Part shown: piece by piece, positions 56,793 to 64,000 of the stretch
How the letters are laid out: the number at the start of each line of letters is the position of its first letter
How positions within the stretch are numbered: the first letter of the stretch is position 1
Assembly: GCA_963825595.1 (NCBI GenBank)
Contig: CAWGUE010000010.1
Coordinates: 186,001-250,000 of the forward strand
Origin: JARFQH01 sp963825595
GTDB lineage: Bacteria; Desulfobacterota; Desulfobacteria; Desulfobacterales; SG8-13
DNA length: 64,000 bases
Reading direction: 5' to 3'
Position numbers and translations under genes: made by a program
The notes under the pieces: model-generated
What the model was told of the DNA's origin: nothing
Databases searched by the model: none
The model's input: the letters and a program-made list of their open reading frames with translations, nothing else

Positions 56793-58760
56793 CTAAGGAG
56801 CCGTCTCCGGCGCCACCCCCTTTTTGAACATGGCCACGACGGCCCCCGGCCTCCCGGAGGCCATCGTTTTGCCGCTGATCGGATCGATGCTCCGCCGTAC
56901 AACGTCGTCGGGGATATCGAAATAATCGACCGGCTGATCGGCAAGGACCTCTTTCATATACGCCAGCCATATGGGAAGGGCGGCTCGGGCTCCGGTCTCA
57001 CGGTCGCCGAGGGACCCGTACCGATCCTTGCCAACCCAAGCGCCGGCAGCAATTGACGGTGAAAAGCCAATAAACAGAGCGTCCCTGTATTCGTCTGTCG
57101 TACCCGTTTTTCCGGCCAGCGGACGCTTCAGAACCGCCGCCTGCTTTCCGGTTCCCTCCTGGATAACGCCCACCAGCATATCGGCTGTTATGGCTGCAGC
57201 GGCACGGGACATCGCCACCCGCTTCAGCGGTTTGACGCGCCAGATTGTCCGACCTTTCGAATCCTGGATTTCCAGAACCCCCCAGGGGTCGACCCATTGG
57301 CCGTGATTGGCAAAGGCGGCGTAGGTTGCCGTCAGCTCCAACAGGCTGATGCCGGATGAACCCAGGGCCAGGGTAAGATTGGCAGCCAGCGGGCTGGCGA
57401 TCCCCATCGAGCGGGCGAAGCGGACGACTGCCGATGGGCCCAGCATTTCAACCAACCGCACGGCGGGTATGTTTTTCGAGTGCGTCAGGGCATGTCTGAG
57501 TGTTATTTCGCCATCGTAGGTCTGCGAAAAGTTTTCCGGTTGCCAATCCTGGTCATCGCTTGCGCCTTTGAAAGCGACCGGTGCATCCAGAATCAGTTGG
57601 CTCTGAGAAAAACCCTGTTCTATGGCTGAGGCATACACGATGGGTTTGAACGCGGACCCCGGTTGTCTTCGCGCGTCGACAGCGCGATTGAAAGGGCTGT
57701 CGACAAAATTTCTTCCACCCACCATGGCGAGTATGCTGCCGTTATCGATACGAAGGGCCAGAAGGGAACCTTGTAGATCACCATTCTCGATGCCCTGATT
57801 CACCATCCGATCTTCGATCGCCGCCATACCGTCGGCCAGCGCCGTTTCGGCGGATAACTGGTGCCGGAGGGACAGCGTGGTAAACACGGTCAGTCCTTCT
57901 CTGTAAAGTCGGGCCGGTCCGACGATATCTTCAAGCTGTTTGCGGACATACTCCACGAAATAGGGTGCCTTCAGCGTTTTTGTAGATTTAGCAGGCGTTG
58001 TCAGTGGCTCGTTCACAGCTTCGTCGTAGTCGACGGGGGTGATGACCCCGGTGTCGACCATCTGTTTCAGTACGATATTCCGGCGCTTTACGGACAGTTC
58101 GGGGTTGACCAGGGGGGAGTAGCGGGATGGAGACTTCGGCATGCCGGCAATCAGGGCGCATTCAGCCAGGGTCAGTTCATTGACCGGTTTACCGAAAAAT
58201 ATCTCGGCGGCTGAATCGACGCCATAGGCCCCACTGCCGAAATAGACCTGGTTGAGATAAAATGTCAGGATTTCGTCCTTGGTGTAGCGCCGTTCCAATT
58301 GAAATGCCAGAGTGGCTTCTTTGATTTTGCGGACCAGCGTCTTTCGCGGCGTCAGGAAAAGAGTTTTGGCCAGTTGCTGTGTGATGGTGCTGGCGCCTTC
58401 GACAAATTCTCCGGCCCAGATGTCCTTGATAATTGCGCGGGCGACGGCTTTCAGATCGAGGCCGCTGTGGCGGTAAAATTGGCGGTCTTCGGTGGATATC
58501 AGAGCGTTCTTAATGTGGGCAGGGATGGTATCGAGCGGCACCGGGTTCCGTTTTTCCCGATAAAATTCCGCCAGAATTACCTTGTCGGATGAATAGAGCC
58601 GGGTGACGGCAGACGGCATGAATGCCTCCAGGGACCGTATCTGCGGCAGGTCCCGGGTGAGGCCTGTAACAATGCCAACCGCCACCCCGCAGAGCAATCC
58701 GCCCGAGACGGCTAAGAAAAGCCACCCCTTGATTTTAGTCAATCTGAGAGTCACGGTCAT
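56793..58760 (-). CDS. class A penicillin-binding protein (PBP1A-like)
   Basis: Bifunctional peptidoglycan synthase of about 655 residues from the ATG at 58760; the frame is open to 58853, but the extra Cys-rich residues are unlike the family and no ribosome-binding site decides. A signal anchor (WLFLAVSGGLLCGVAVGIV, about 12-30) precedes the GT51 transglycosylase domain with EDRQFYRHSGLD, GGASTI-like EGASTITQQLAKTLF and RRYTKDEILTFYLNQVYFG. The transpeptidase has SAFKPIVYASAIEQG (active Ser), SKNIPAV (SxN) and AGKTGTTDEYRDALFIGF (KTG). It acts in the periplasm. The end converges on the secreted-protein gene across repeat copy C. Confidence 0.93.
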   Translation of the reverse strand: MTVTLRLTKIKGWLFLAVSGGLLCGVAVGIVTGLTRDLPQIRSLEAFMPSAVTRLYSSDKVILAEFYREKRNPVPLDTIPAHIKNALISTEDRQFYRHSGLDLKAVARAIIKDIWAGEFVEGASTITQQLAKTLFLTPRKTLVRKIKEATLAFQLERRYTKDEILTFYLNQVYFGSGAYGVDSAAEIFFGKPVNELTLAECALIAGMPKSPSRYSPLVNPELSVKRRNIVLKQMVDTGVITPVDYDEAVNEPLTTPAKSTKTLKAPYFVEYVRKQLEDIVGPARLYREGLTVFTTLSLRHQLSAETALADGMAAIEDRMVNQGIENGDLQGSLLALRIDNGSILAMVGGRNFVDSPFNRAVDARRQPGSAFKPIVYASAIEQGFSQSQLILDAPVAFKGASDDQDWQPENFSQTYDGEITLRHALTHSKNIPAVRLVEMLGPSAVVRFARSMGIASPLAANLTLALGSSGISLLELTATYAAFANHGQWVDPWGVLEIQDSKGRTIWRVKPLKRVAMSRAAAAITADMLVGVIQEGTGKQAAVLKRPLAGKTGTTDEYRDALFIGFSPSIAAGAWVGKDRYGSLGDRETGARAALPIWLAYMKEVLADQPVDYFDIPDDVVRRSIDPISGKTMASGRPGAVVAMFKKGVAPETAP

Positions 58761-58897
58761 CTGAGGAAGGAAGAAATAGGCACTGCAATACCCTGCACAA
58801 ATTATCGAACAGACGCATTTTAGCGAAGACGACCGCCTTTTGCAACCGGCCATCGGAGTGGATCAAAGAAAACCGCCGGAATGACGTGAAAAATGCC

Positions 58898-60505
58898 TTA
58901 GGTGAGCACCCGGTTCAATGCCTGGCCGAGTTCATTAAGGTTGTAAGGCTTCACCACCACACCGCAGAAACCGTATTCGGCGAAGTTGTTCATTACCGGG
59001 CTGTCGGAATATCCACTGGAAACGATGGCTTTTGCGCGCGCGTCGATGTCAAGCAGGTGCTGAACGGCTTCCTCTCCCCCCATGCCGCCGCGGACCGTCA
59101 GATCGAGAATGACGGCATCAAACGGGAAATCGGATTGCATCGCTTTCCGGTAAAGCGCGACAGCTTCACTGCCGTTGCGGGCAAATTCGGTCTCATAACC
59201 GAGCCGGGCCAAAAGCAATCCAGCCATCCTGGTGATCATTTCTTCATCATCCATGACGAGAATCCGACCAGACCCGGACGCCAGGGCGGAAGTCTTGCTG
59301 CGGCTGTTTTGATCACGAGTGCGTTCGATGTTGGGGTTCTCCGATGCACGCAAGTAGATGTGCACGGTGGTTCCTTTCCCAACCGCAGATTCGATTTCAA
59401 TGATCCCGTCATGCTTCTGGATTATGGAATGGCAGATAGACAGGCCCAAACCGGTGCCCTTTTGGTTGCCCCGTTCTTTGGTTGAAAAATACGGGTCATA
59501 AATTTTTTCGAGGTGTTCGGGGGGGATACCGGTTCCCTGATCAGTGATGGAAATCATGACCCACGGTCCGGTGGCATTTCCATCATTACCGTCAATATTT
59601 TGAACATTCCGGGCTGTGACAGTGATAATACCGCCCTTCGGCATGGCCTCGCGGGCATTCATCACCAGGTTGTGCACGGCCTGGCTGACCTGGGTCTTGT
59701 CGATATCGACCAGGGCAATAGTGTCATGGATGTCAAACCGGCATTTGATGTTGGACCCGCTCAGGGAAAATTCCGTCACGATGCGCAGGAGTGCTGCCAT
59801 ATCGGCGGTTTCCTTGACGGGTAAGCCTCCTCTTGAAAAAGTGATCAGTTTCTGGGTCAGAGACTTGGCCACCATCGAGGCTTCCTGAGCCTCGTTCAAC
59901 AACCTGTAGATAATATCCGCGGAGTCGGTGTAGGATTGAATCAAAGAGATGTTGCCGATGATGACAGTCAACAAATTGTTGTAGTCATGGGCGATTCCTC
60001 CGGACAATGCGGCGATGGATTCCAGGTGTCGGGCTTTTTGCAGTTCATCTTCAATCCTGAGCGTGCTCGTACAATCTGTCACCAGAAAGAGCGCCGCCGG
60101 GGCGCCCTTGAAATCGACCTGGCCGGCATTTATCGAAATCGGGCATTTTTGACCGTTGCGGCGTTTCATTTCCGCTCGCCGGTTTTTGATGGATAGGGCG
60201 CCATCTCTTTGGATATCGTCTGCGAGACGACTGATATCTCCGGAAACCGTGTCACTGACCATAGATAAAGAGTGTCCAATCAATTCGTTTGTCGTGTAAC
60301 CGCACATATCGGCCAGGCACTGGTTCAACGCCATTATGGAATCGTTTTGAACGATCAGGGCCCCTTCCCGGGTAAGGTCGATAAACCGCTGCAGTTCGGT
60401 TAGCGGCCCTATCGGTGATTGATCGGAAGACCCGCCGGAGAGCGCACGCTCGACCTCATTGGGAGGTGGTCCCGGATCTCTTTCGATGACGATTTTTTCA
60501 ACCAT
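58898..60505 (-). CDS. PAS-domain hybrid histidine kinase with C-terminal receiver
   Basis: Cytoplasmic two-component sensor of 535 residues without membrane spans. PAS domain about 40-155 (FIDLTREGALIVQNDSIMAL and GYTTNELIGHSL), followed by the H-box SGGIAHDYNNLLTVIIGN with phospho-acceptor His at about 175, the HATPase (N-box HNLVMNAREAMPKGG, DQGTGIPPEHL, GTGLGLSICHSII; about 270-390) and a receiver (ILVMDDEEMITRMAGLLL near 415, acceptor Asp in FDAVILDLTVRGG near 463, KPYNLNELG at the end). The input is unknown. It is transcribed away from a second, atypical kinase gene at 61063. Confidence 0.92.
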   Translation of the reverse strand: MVEKIVIERDPGPPPNEVERALSGGSSDQSPIGPLTELQRFIDLTREGALIVQNDSIMALNQCLADMCGYTTNELIGHSLSMVSDTVSGDISRLADDIQRDGALSIKNRRAEMKRRNGQKCPISINAGQVDFKGAPAALFLVTDCTSTLRIEDELQKARHLESIAALSGGIAHDYNNLLTVIIGNISLIQSYTDSADIIYRLLNEAQEASMVAKSLTQKLITFSRGGLPVKETADMAALLRIVTEFSLSGSNIKCRFDIHDTIALVDIDKTQVSQAVHNLVMNAREAMPKGGIITVTARNVQNIDGNDGNATGPWVMISITDQGTGIPPEHLEKIYDPYFSTKERGNQKGTGLGLSICHSIIQKHDGIIEIESAVGKGTTVHIYLRASENPNIERTRDQNSRSKTSALASGSGRILVMDDEEMITRMAGLLLARLGYETEFARNGSEAVALYRKAMQSDFPFDAVILDLTVRGGMGGEEAVQHLLDIDARAKAIVSSGYSDSPVMNNFAEYGFCGVVVKPYNLNELGQALNRVLT

Positions 60506-61062
60506 GGAAATGTTCCTATCGATCAGTGCATATTTGCCGGCGCCTGAAATCGGCCCTCTTGTGAAACGTATCTCCGTACCAACTATGCAGAAATCGTTCC
60601 AATCCGTGCTATACGGACTGAATTGGCTTTGCGGCTGTATTAGCGACCAATCATTCCTTTAGTTGAAAGCCCAGCCGGAGACCATATCTCCTGCCTACCG
60701 GCAAATTTTTCCGCTCTCCTTTTTTAGCCTCTCAATCTCGACAGTTGGCATCTCTGTGCTTCGGGTTTCGTGCCTCGAGCCGACGATAACCAATTGATTA
60801 TTGTCAAAATGTTGACGCAGAGCCTCAGCGGGTCGGCCAAAGTGCGTGTCGCCGAAGCGTTCTGAGGCCCGAAATCCCTCGGCTTCAGGCCGTTTGCGGG
60901 TTGGGTGCGCTCGGACACTGGCGTGTGGCACATTTAATGCAGCATCACCCGTAGATCGTTATGTTCTTTTCCTAAACGGAAAGCGACAACAGGGCACCCA
61001 AAAGCAAGACAACCTGAACCCTCAGCGGTAGGAAAGCCCAGGGTGCCGACAGGAGACCCAAA
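60506..61062. other. 557 bp divergent intergenic region between two kinase genes
   Basis: No gene is supported. Two overlapping minus-strand ORFs (60695-60933) are short, Arg-rich and lack ribosome-binding sites. An A/T-rich patch around 60785-60815 (CAATTGATTATTGTCAAAATG) could hold a promoter. AGGAGA at 61051-61056 is the site for the ATG at 61063. Confidence 0.35.
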
Positions 61063-62451
61063 ATGTTAACCGATCCAAAATCAGGCGATTACCTGGCCTG
61101 GTTTTTCTGCACCAAAGAGCAGTCACGTGGCCAAATGGCATACTTCTCCCGGATGGGGTGTCTGCTTGACCATCATTCGCGATCGAGCCAAGAGGAAACG
61201 GTGGTTCGACCCGAGGACTTCGAAGCGGTGTCGCCCTATCCACCCGCAGACGGGATTGATCAAAAGGACCGCCAAAAAGATATTGTCGATCGCATTAAAA
61301 GAGCCAGAGCACGAACCGATCGAACGCTCGCCCTCTTGCGGCGAAATATGGGGCAGGCTGGAAAAGTAACGGATGCGGAACGTAATCCGCTGGAAACTTT
61401 CATTGGTGGTTTTGCTCATCATTTCAATAACTTGTTTATGACGATCCAGTGCAATGTCTCTTTAATAATGTCTGCCCGGAGAGGCGAACACCGCCACCAG
61501 CGGCGGCTCAACAGAATCGAGAAGCTCGTTCTGAGCGAATCCATGTTGACCAACGATCTGCTTGGAATCGTAATTGAAAAGGGCTGCCACATCGACCAGA
61601 AGCTGCAAGTCCATCTGCTGGACGAGATTGTCGCCATTTCCGACACCCTCATCATGCGCCAGGCATTCTGCAATTGGGACGACACACACTCATCCCCAAC
61701 GGAATTGCCGCGTACGGCCCTGAAACGGCTTGCCTCCGGCCTGACCGGCATTCTTCATCAGCTGTTGAGTGAAATTCGCGAACATACGACCTTTGTTATA
61801 GCAGACAACAGTGCCGATGTGGTCGAGAACGTCCGCCTGCACAAGATACTGGAAGCAGTGGCGCGGGGGCGCAAACTGCTGCGAGAACTCACCGGCAATG
61901 CAACCGGCGGGAAAACAGCCGGCGAACGGGTTGACTTGAAGACCATGACCGAAATCGCGATTGACACCTGTTTCCAGGACCGGGAAGGCATACGCTGTCA
62001 CCTGGATATCGGCTTAGACATGAGTGATGTCAAAACCGGCAGCCCCCAGGTGGCTGCGATTCTGCGGAAGCTCTACGCCAATGCGGTGGCGGCAATGCCC
62101 CGGGGCGGTGAGATTTTCGTAACGATTGCAAACCACTGGCTAATGTCAAAAACCGGGCCTGCCAGTCATGTCAGGCTGACATTCAGGGATACGGGAGAGG
62201 GAATGACACCGGAGGTCGCCGCCCGGGTCTTCGACCCTTTCTTTACAAGAAAGGCCTCACGAGAAGCCAAAGGCCTCGGGCTCACCGCCGTGGACGGCCT
62301 GCTGCAATCGATCGGTGGCCGCATCAGCGTCGATTCCACCCCCGGCAAGGGAACCGTTTTTACGGTCGATTTGCCGGCCTCGAAATCGACCGTCATGAAC
62401 TGGAGTTCAAGTTACAGCGAAGCCGTTGTGCCGATTAAACGTTCGGCATAA
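61063..62451 (+). CDS. atypical histidine kinase-like protein without sensor or receiver domain
   Basis: 462 residues. After a short N-terminal part without a recognised sensor, the H-box reads GGFAHHFNNLFMTIQCNVSL with the acceptor His at about 119. The acidic residue that normally follows the His (AHDFNN or AHEFNN) is His here. A second helical segment (KRLASGLTGILHQLLSEIRE, about 226-245) lies where a dimerisation domain would normally end. The HATPase (about 325-450) is complete: LYANAVAAMPRGGEI (N-box), DTGEGMTPEVAARVFDPFF, KGLGLTAVDGLL and TPGKGTVFTV. It could be a kinase, a phosphatase or an ATP-binding regulator of the adjacent hybrid kinase. No membrane segment is seen. Confidence 0.82.
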   Translation: MLTDPKSGDYLAWFFCTKEQSRGQMAYFSRMGCLLDHHSRSSQEETVVRPEDFEAVSPYPPADGIDQKDRQKDIVDRIKRARARTDRTLALLRRNMGQAGKVTDAERNPLETFIGGFAHHFNNLFMTIQCNVSLIMSARRGEHRHQRRLNRIEKLVLSESMLTNDLLGIVIEKGCHIDQKLQVHLLDEIVAISDTLIMRQAFCNWDDTHSSPTELPRTALKRLASGLTGILHQLLSEIREHTTFVIADNSADVVENVRLHKILEAVARGRKLLRELTGNATGGKTAGERVDLKTMTEIAIDTCFQDREGIRCHLDIGLDMSDVKTGSPQVAAILRKLYANAVAAMPRGGEIFVTIANHWLMSKTGPASHVRLTFRDTGEGMTPEVAARVFDPFFTRKASREAKGLGLTAVDGLLQSIGGRISVDSTPGKGTVFTVDLPASKSTVMNWSSSYSEAVVPIKRSA

Positions 62452-62499
62452 CTATTTTTGGTCAAATAGTTTTATTTTTTACCGGGTGATATTTGGTGA

Positions 62500-63692
62500 T
62501 TAATAAACCCTTGAAAATCCATTGAATTGGTCGAAATCCGAATTCATCTTCAGGCCGAAAATGTCTTTGCCGTTGAATCGAAATTCGATGTGTGACGGGT
62601 CGATGGTGCCGTCAGCGTTGGCGTTCTGCCGGATATTGAAATAGACCGTGGCGGTCATTTGTTCCGCGTCATAGTAAACATTGACCGGAATGGGAGATGG
62701 CTGAACCTCGGTTTCCGGTACAGGCAGCCCGAAATTATAGGCGGTGCCGGGGCCGATGCCCGAAGATCGGCCAATCTGCCAGTTCATGACGTTTTCCACC
62801 TCGGAACGCTCCATTTGCTTGTCGAATTGAAATTTCATCGTGAAGGTTTTCGAAGCGCTCCGCGGTCTGTAGATAGGTGTCCAGAGAAGAGACAGGCGTC
62901 TTGATCGGCATCCAGTAATTGAAAGAACTTGTGGCATAGGCAAAGACCATTTTGGGCGGATCGACCTGGTAAACGTAGCTGCTGAGGGTGTCGGCCAGCT
63001 CCGGTGCGACCTCCTCGAGGTCGGATACAATCTCCATGGCATCGTCGATTTGTCCCAGGTCGGCGAGGGCGTAGCCCATTTCGGCATAAGCATCGTAAAA
63101 CTTGTCGTCCAGGCGAATGGCGGCCTTGAACTGGGTGATGGCGTCTTCGTAGCGGCCCTGTTTGCTGTAGTTGAGACCCAGTCCGAAATTACCGGTCGGT
63201 TTGCGGGGCTCCATCCGCATCACTTTGTTGAATTGAAGATCGGCATCCGTATACCGCCCGGAGTTCATATACGCCTGCCCCAGAGCAAAGGTGTTGCCCG
63301 AGCTGGGGTTTAAGTTTTACGGCCTTTTCATACTCGGCGGCGGCATCCGCGTAACGATCATCGGAAAAATACAGGTTGCCGAGCTTGATGTGAATGTCGT
63401 CACGGTACGGGTTGAGTCTCAGAGCGGTTTGATAGGCCTTCGCAGCTCCCTTGGTGTCATCGAGCGCCAGATAGGCATCGGCCATGTAGCTGGCTGCATC
63501 CACCGAGTTGGAAGCGTTCGGCGCCAGACCGATGGAGCGCTGGAATTCTTTTGCGGCTCCTTTGAAGTCCTGGCGCATGTAGAGGTCGATGCCGCGGGAC
63601 AGGGCGTTGTTGGCAAGGCTGTCCAAATGGCTTGGTTGAACAGTGGTCGCTGAGAATAGTGTCTGGCTTATACCGTTAGTTAATAAGTCCAT
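62500..63692 (-). pseudogene. TPR protein gene interrupted by two frameshifts
   Basis: Reading from ATG 63692, the frame gives TPR-like helices (GIDLYMRQDFKGAAKEFQRS, then YMADAYLALDDTKGAAKAYQ and GNLYFSDDRYADAAAEYEKA). Near 63305-63308 a run of four G (C on the coding strand) shifts the frame. The protein continues in the second frame as MNSGRYTDADLQFNKVMRME, further TPRs and KMVFAYATSSFNYWMP. Near 62847-62850 a run of four T (A on the coding strand) shifts it again, and the third frame continues TMKFQFDKQMERSEVENVMN to FNGFSRVY. In both places removing one base of the run restores a continuous protein of about 397 residues. Either a recent pseudogene or two sequencing errors. Confidence 0.75.
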
Positions 63693-63837
63693 AGAGTGGA
63701 TCCAATATGTTCAAATGATTTCAATCAATATATCGGCAAAATGGCTTAAAAACATTAAATGTTTCTATTTGAGCCATTGTCGAAATTAATCACCCAAGAT
63801 CAAATTCGTACAAATTTGAAAAATTCGAGGAAAAAAA

Positions 63838-64000
63838 GTGCTCTTAACCCCGAAAACTGATCGTTTAATTGATCACGCAATTGAACTCTTGAATTCAAAC
63901 CGCAATTTTGAGGCTCTGGAGTTATTTGATCTGGCAAAAGCTGAAACGAATTTGCAAGGTCTCGAATACGGCAAGGCCATTGCCCTTGCACGGATGGGGT
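63838..64000 (+). CDS. start of a TPR-like gene, cut by the window end
   Basis: GTG at 63838 follows GAGG by eight bases and opens a frame that runs off the window after 54 codons. The product, starting (M)LLTPKTDRLIDHAIELLNSN and continuing RNFEALELFDLAKAETNLQG, has the A-x-x-L/F pattern of helical repeats. It is divergent from the broken TPR gene, with 145 A/T-rich bases between them. Too short to identify the family. Confidence 0.55.
   Translation, partial: MLLTPKTDRLIDHAIELLNSNRNFEALELFDLAKAETNLQGLEYGKAIALARMG

Noticed and set aside
60695..60933. Two overlapping minus-strand ORFs between the kinase genes
   Set aside because: Short, Arg-rich, no ribosome-binding site and no recognisable domain.
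62847..62850. Programmed ribosomal frameshift in the TPR gene
   Set aside because: No X-XXY-YYZ slippery heptamer or evident stimulatory structure; single-base homopolymer length change explains both breaks more simply.
1..64000. tRNA, rRNA or integrase-type attachment sites
   Set aside because: TTCGA-type T-loop strings seen by eye were inside coding genes or had no acceptor stem; no integrase or transposase ORF was found.

Overview
The window looks like chromosome of a strictly anaerobic, probably sulfate-reducing member of the Desulfobacterota (Desulfobacterales/Desulfosarcina-like). This is inferred from gene content: a BamA-type ring hydrolase with its partner dehydrogenase and hydratase, an indolepyruvate:ferredoxin oxidoreductase, an ADP-forming acyl-CoA synthetase, several small cysteine-rich lineage-type proteins and a protein of the type annotated DVU0772 family. 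No rRNA, tRNA, CRISPR array or transposase gene was seen.

Region 1 (about 1.7-22.4 kb, all on the minus strand) is a large catabolic cluster for aromatic acids. Read in transcription order from 22401 it encodes BamA (6-oxocyclohex-1-ene-1-carbonyl-CoA hydrolase), an SDR dehydrogenase, a thiolase with its DUF35 zinc-ribbon partner, a dienoyl-CoA hydratase (Dch), a fused 3-hydroxyacyl-CoA dehydrogenase/enoyl-CoA hydratase, 6-hydroxycyclohex-1-ene-1-carbonyl-CoA dehydrogenase (Had), IorA, IorB and PaaK. After an intergenic palindromic element come a PanE-like reductase, a BcrD/HgdC-type activase, one 2-hydroxyacyl-CoA dehydratase/BcrB-like protein, an ADP-forming acyl-CoA synthetase, an AMP-forming acyl-CoA ligase and a second thiolase. 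Dch, Had and BamA form the consecutive 'modified beta-oxidation' of cyclohexadienoyl-CoA to 3-hydroxypimelyl-CoA. The SDR or fused dehydrogenase and the thiolase could finish to glutaryl-CoA plus acetyl-CoA. IorAB and PaaK suggest entry from arylpyruvates or phenylacetate. No complete benzoyl-CoA reductase is present. Several junctions in the cluster carry 7-9 nt degenerate tandem repeats.

Region 2 (22.7-32.4 kb) has two GNAT acetyltransferases, one AcuA-like and so possibly a control on acyl-CoA synthetases. It continues with YvcK, a small conserved protein, a ParA-like ATPase with a ribbon-helix-helix-like partner, TrpB2, a transglutaminase-like protein, a Fur-family regulator and a PHP-domain protein. 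Region 3 (32.8-37.2 kb) is an AapJQMP-type amino-acid ABC transporter with a stem-loop after the binding-protein gene. It is followed immediately by der and rarA.

Region 4 (40-53 kb) is mainly housekeeping: an NRDE protein, an acetyl-CoA acetyltransferase, an AI-2E-family permease, gyrA-gpsA-radC, a PA2779-like membrane protein, a small Cys-rich gene overlapping pgk, a VTT-family membrane protein and an unrecognised 355-residue protein behind a good promoter-like sequence. Region 5 (53.4-64 kb) holds an ArgA-like acetyltransferase, a secreted fibronectin/InlB-repeat protein, a class A penicillin-binding protein, a PAS hybrid histidine kinase and a divergently oriented atypical histidine kinase. 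It ends with a TPR gene broken by two homopolymer frameshifts and the start of another repeat-like gene cut by the window edge.

Several families of intergenic palindromic repeats run through the window. The clearest is an element of about 150-165 bp present three times (28992, 43151, 56628), two copies having an adjacent stem-loop that also occurs alone at 1424.
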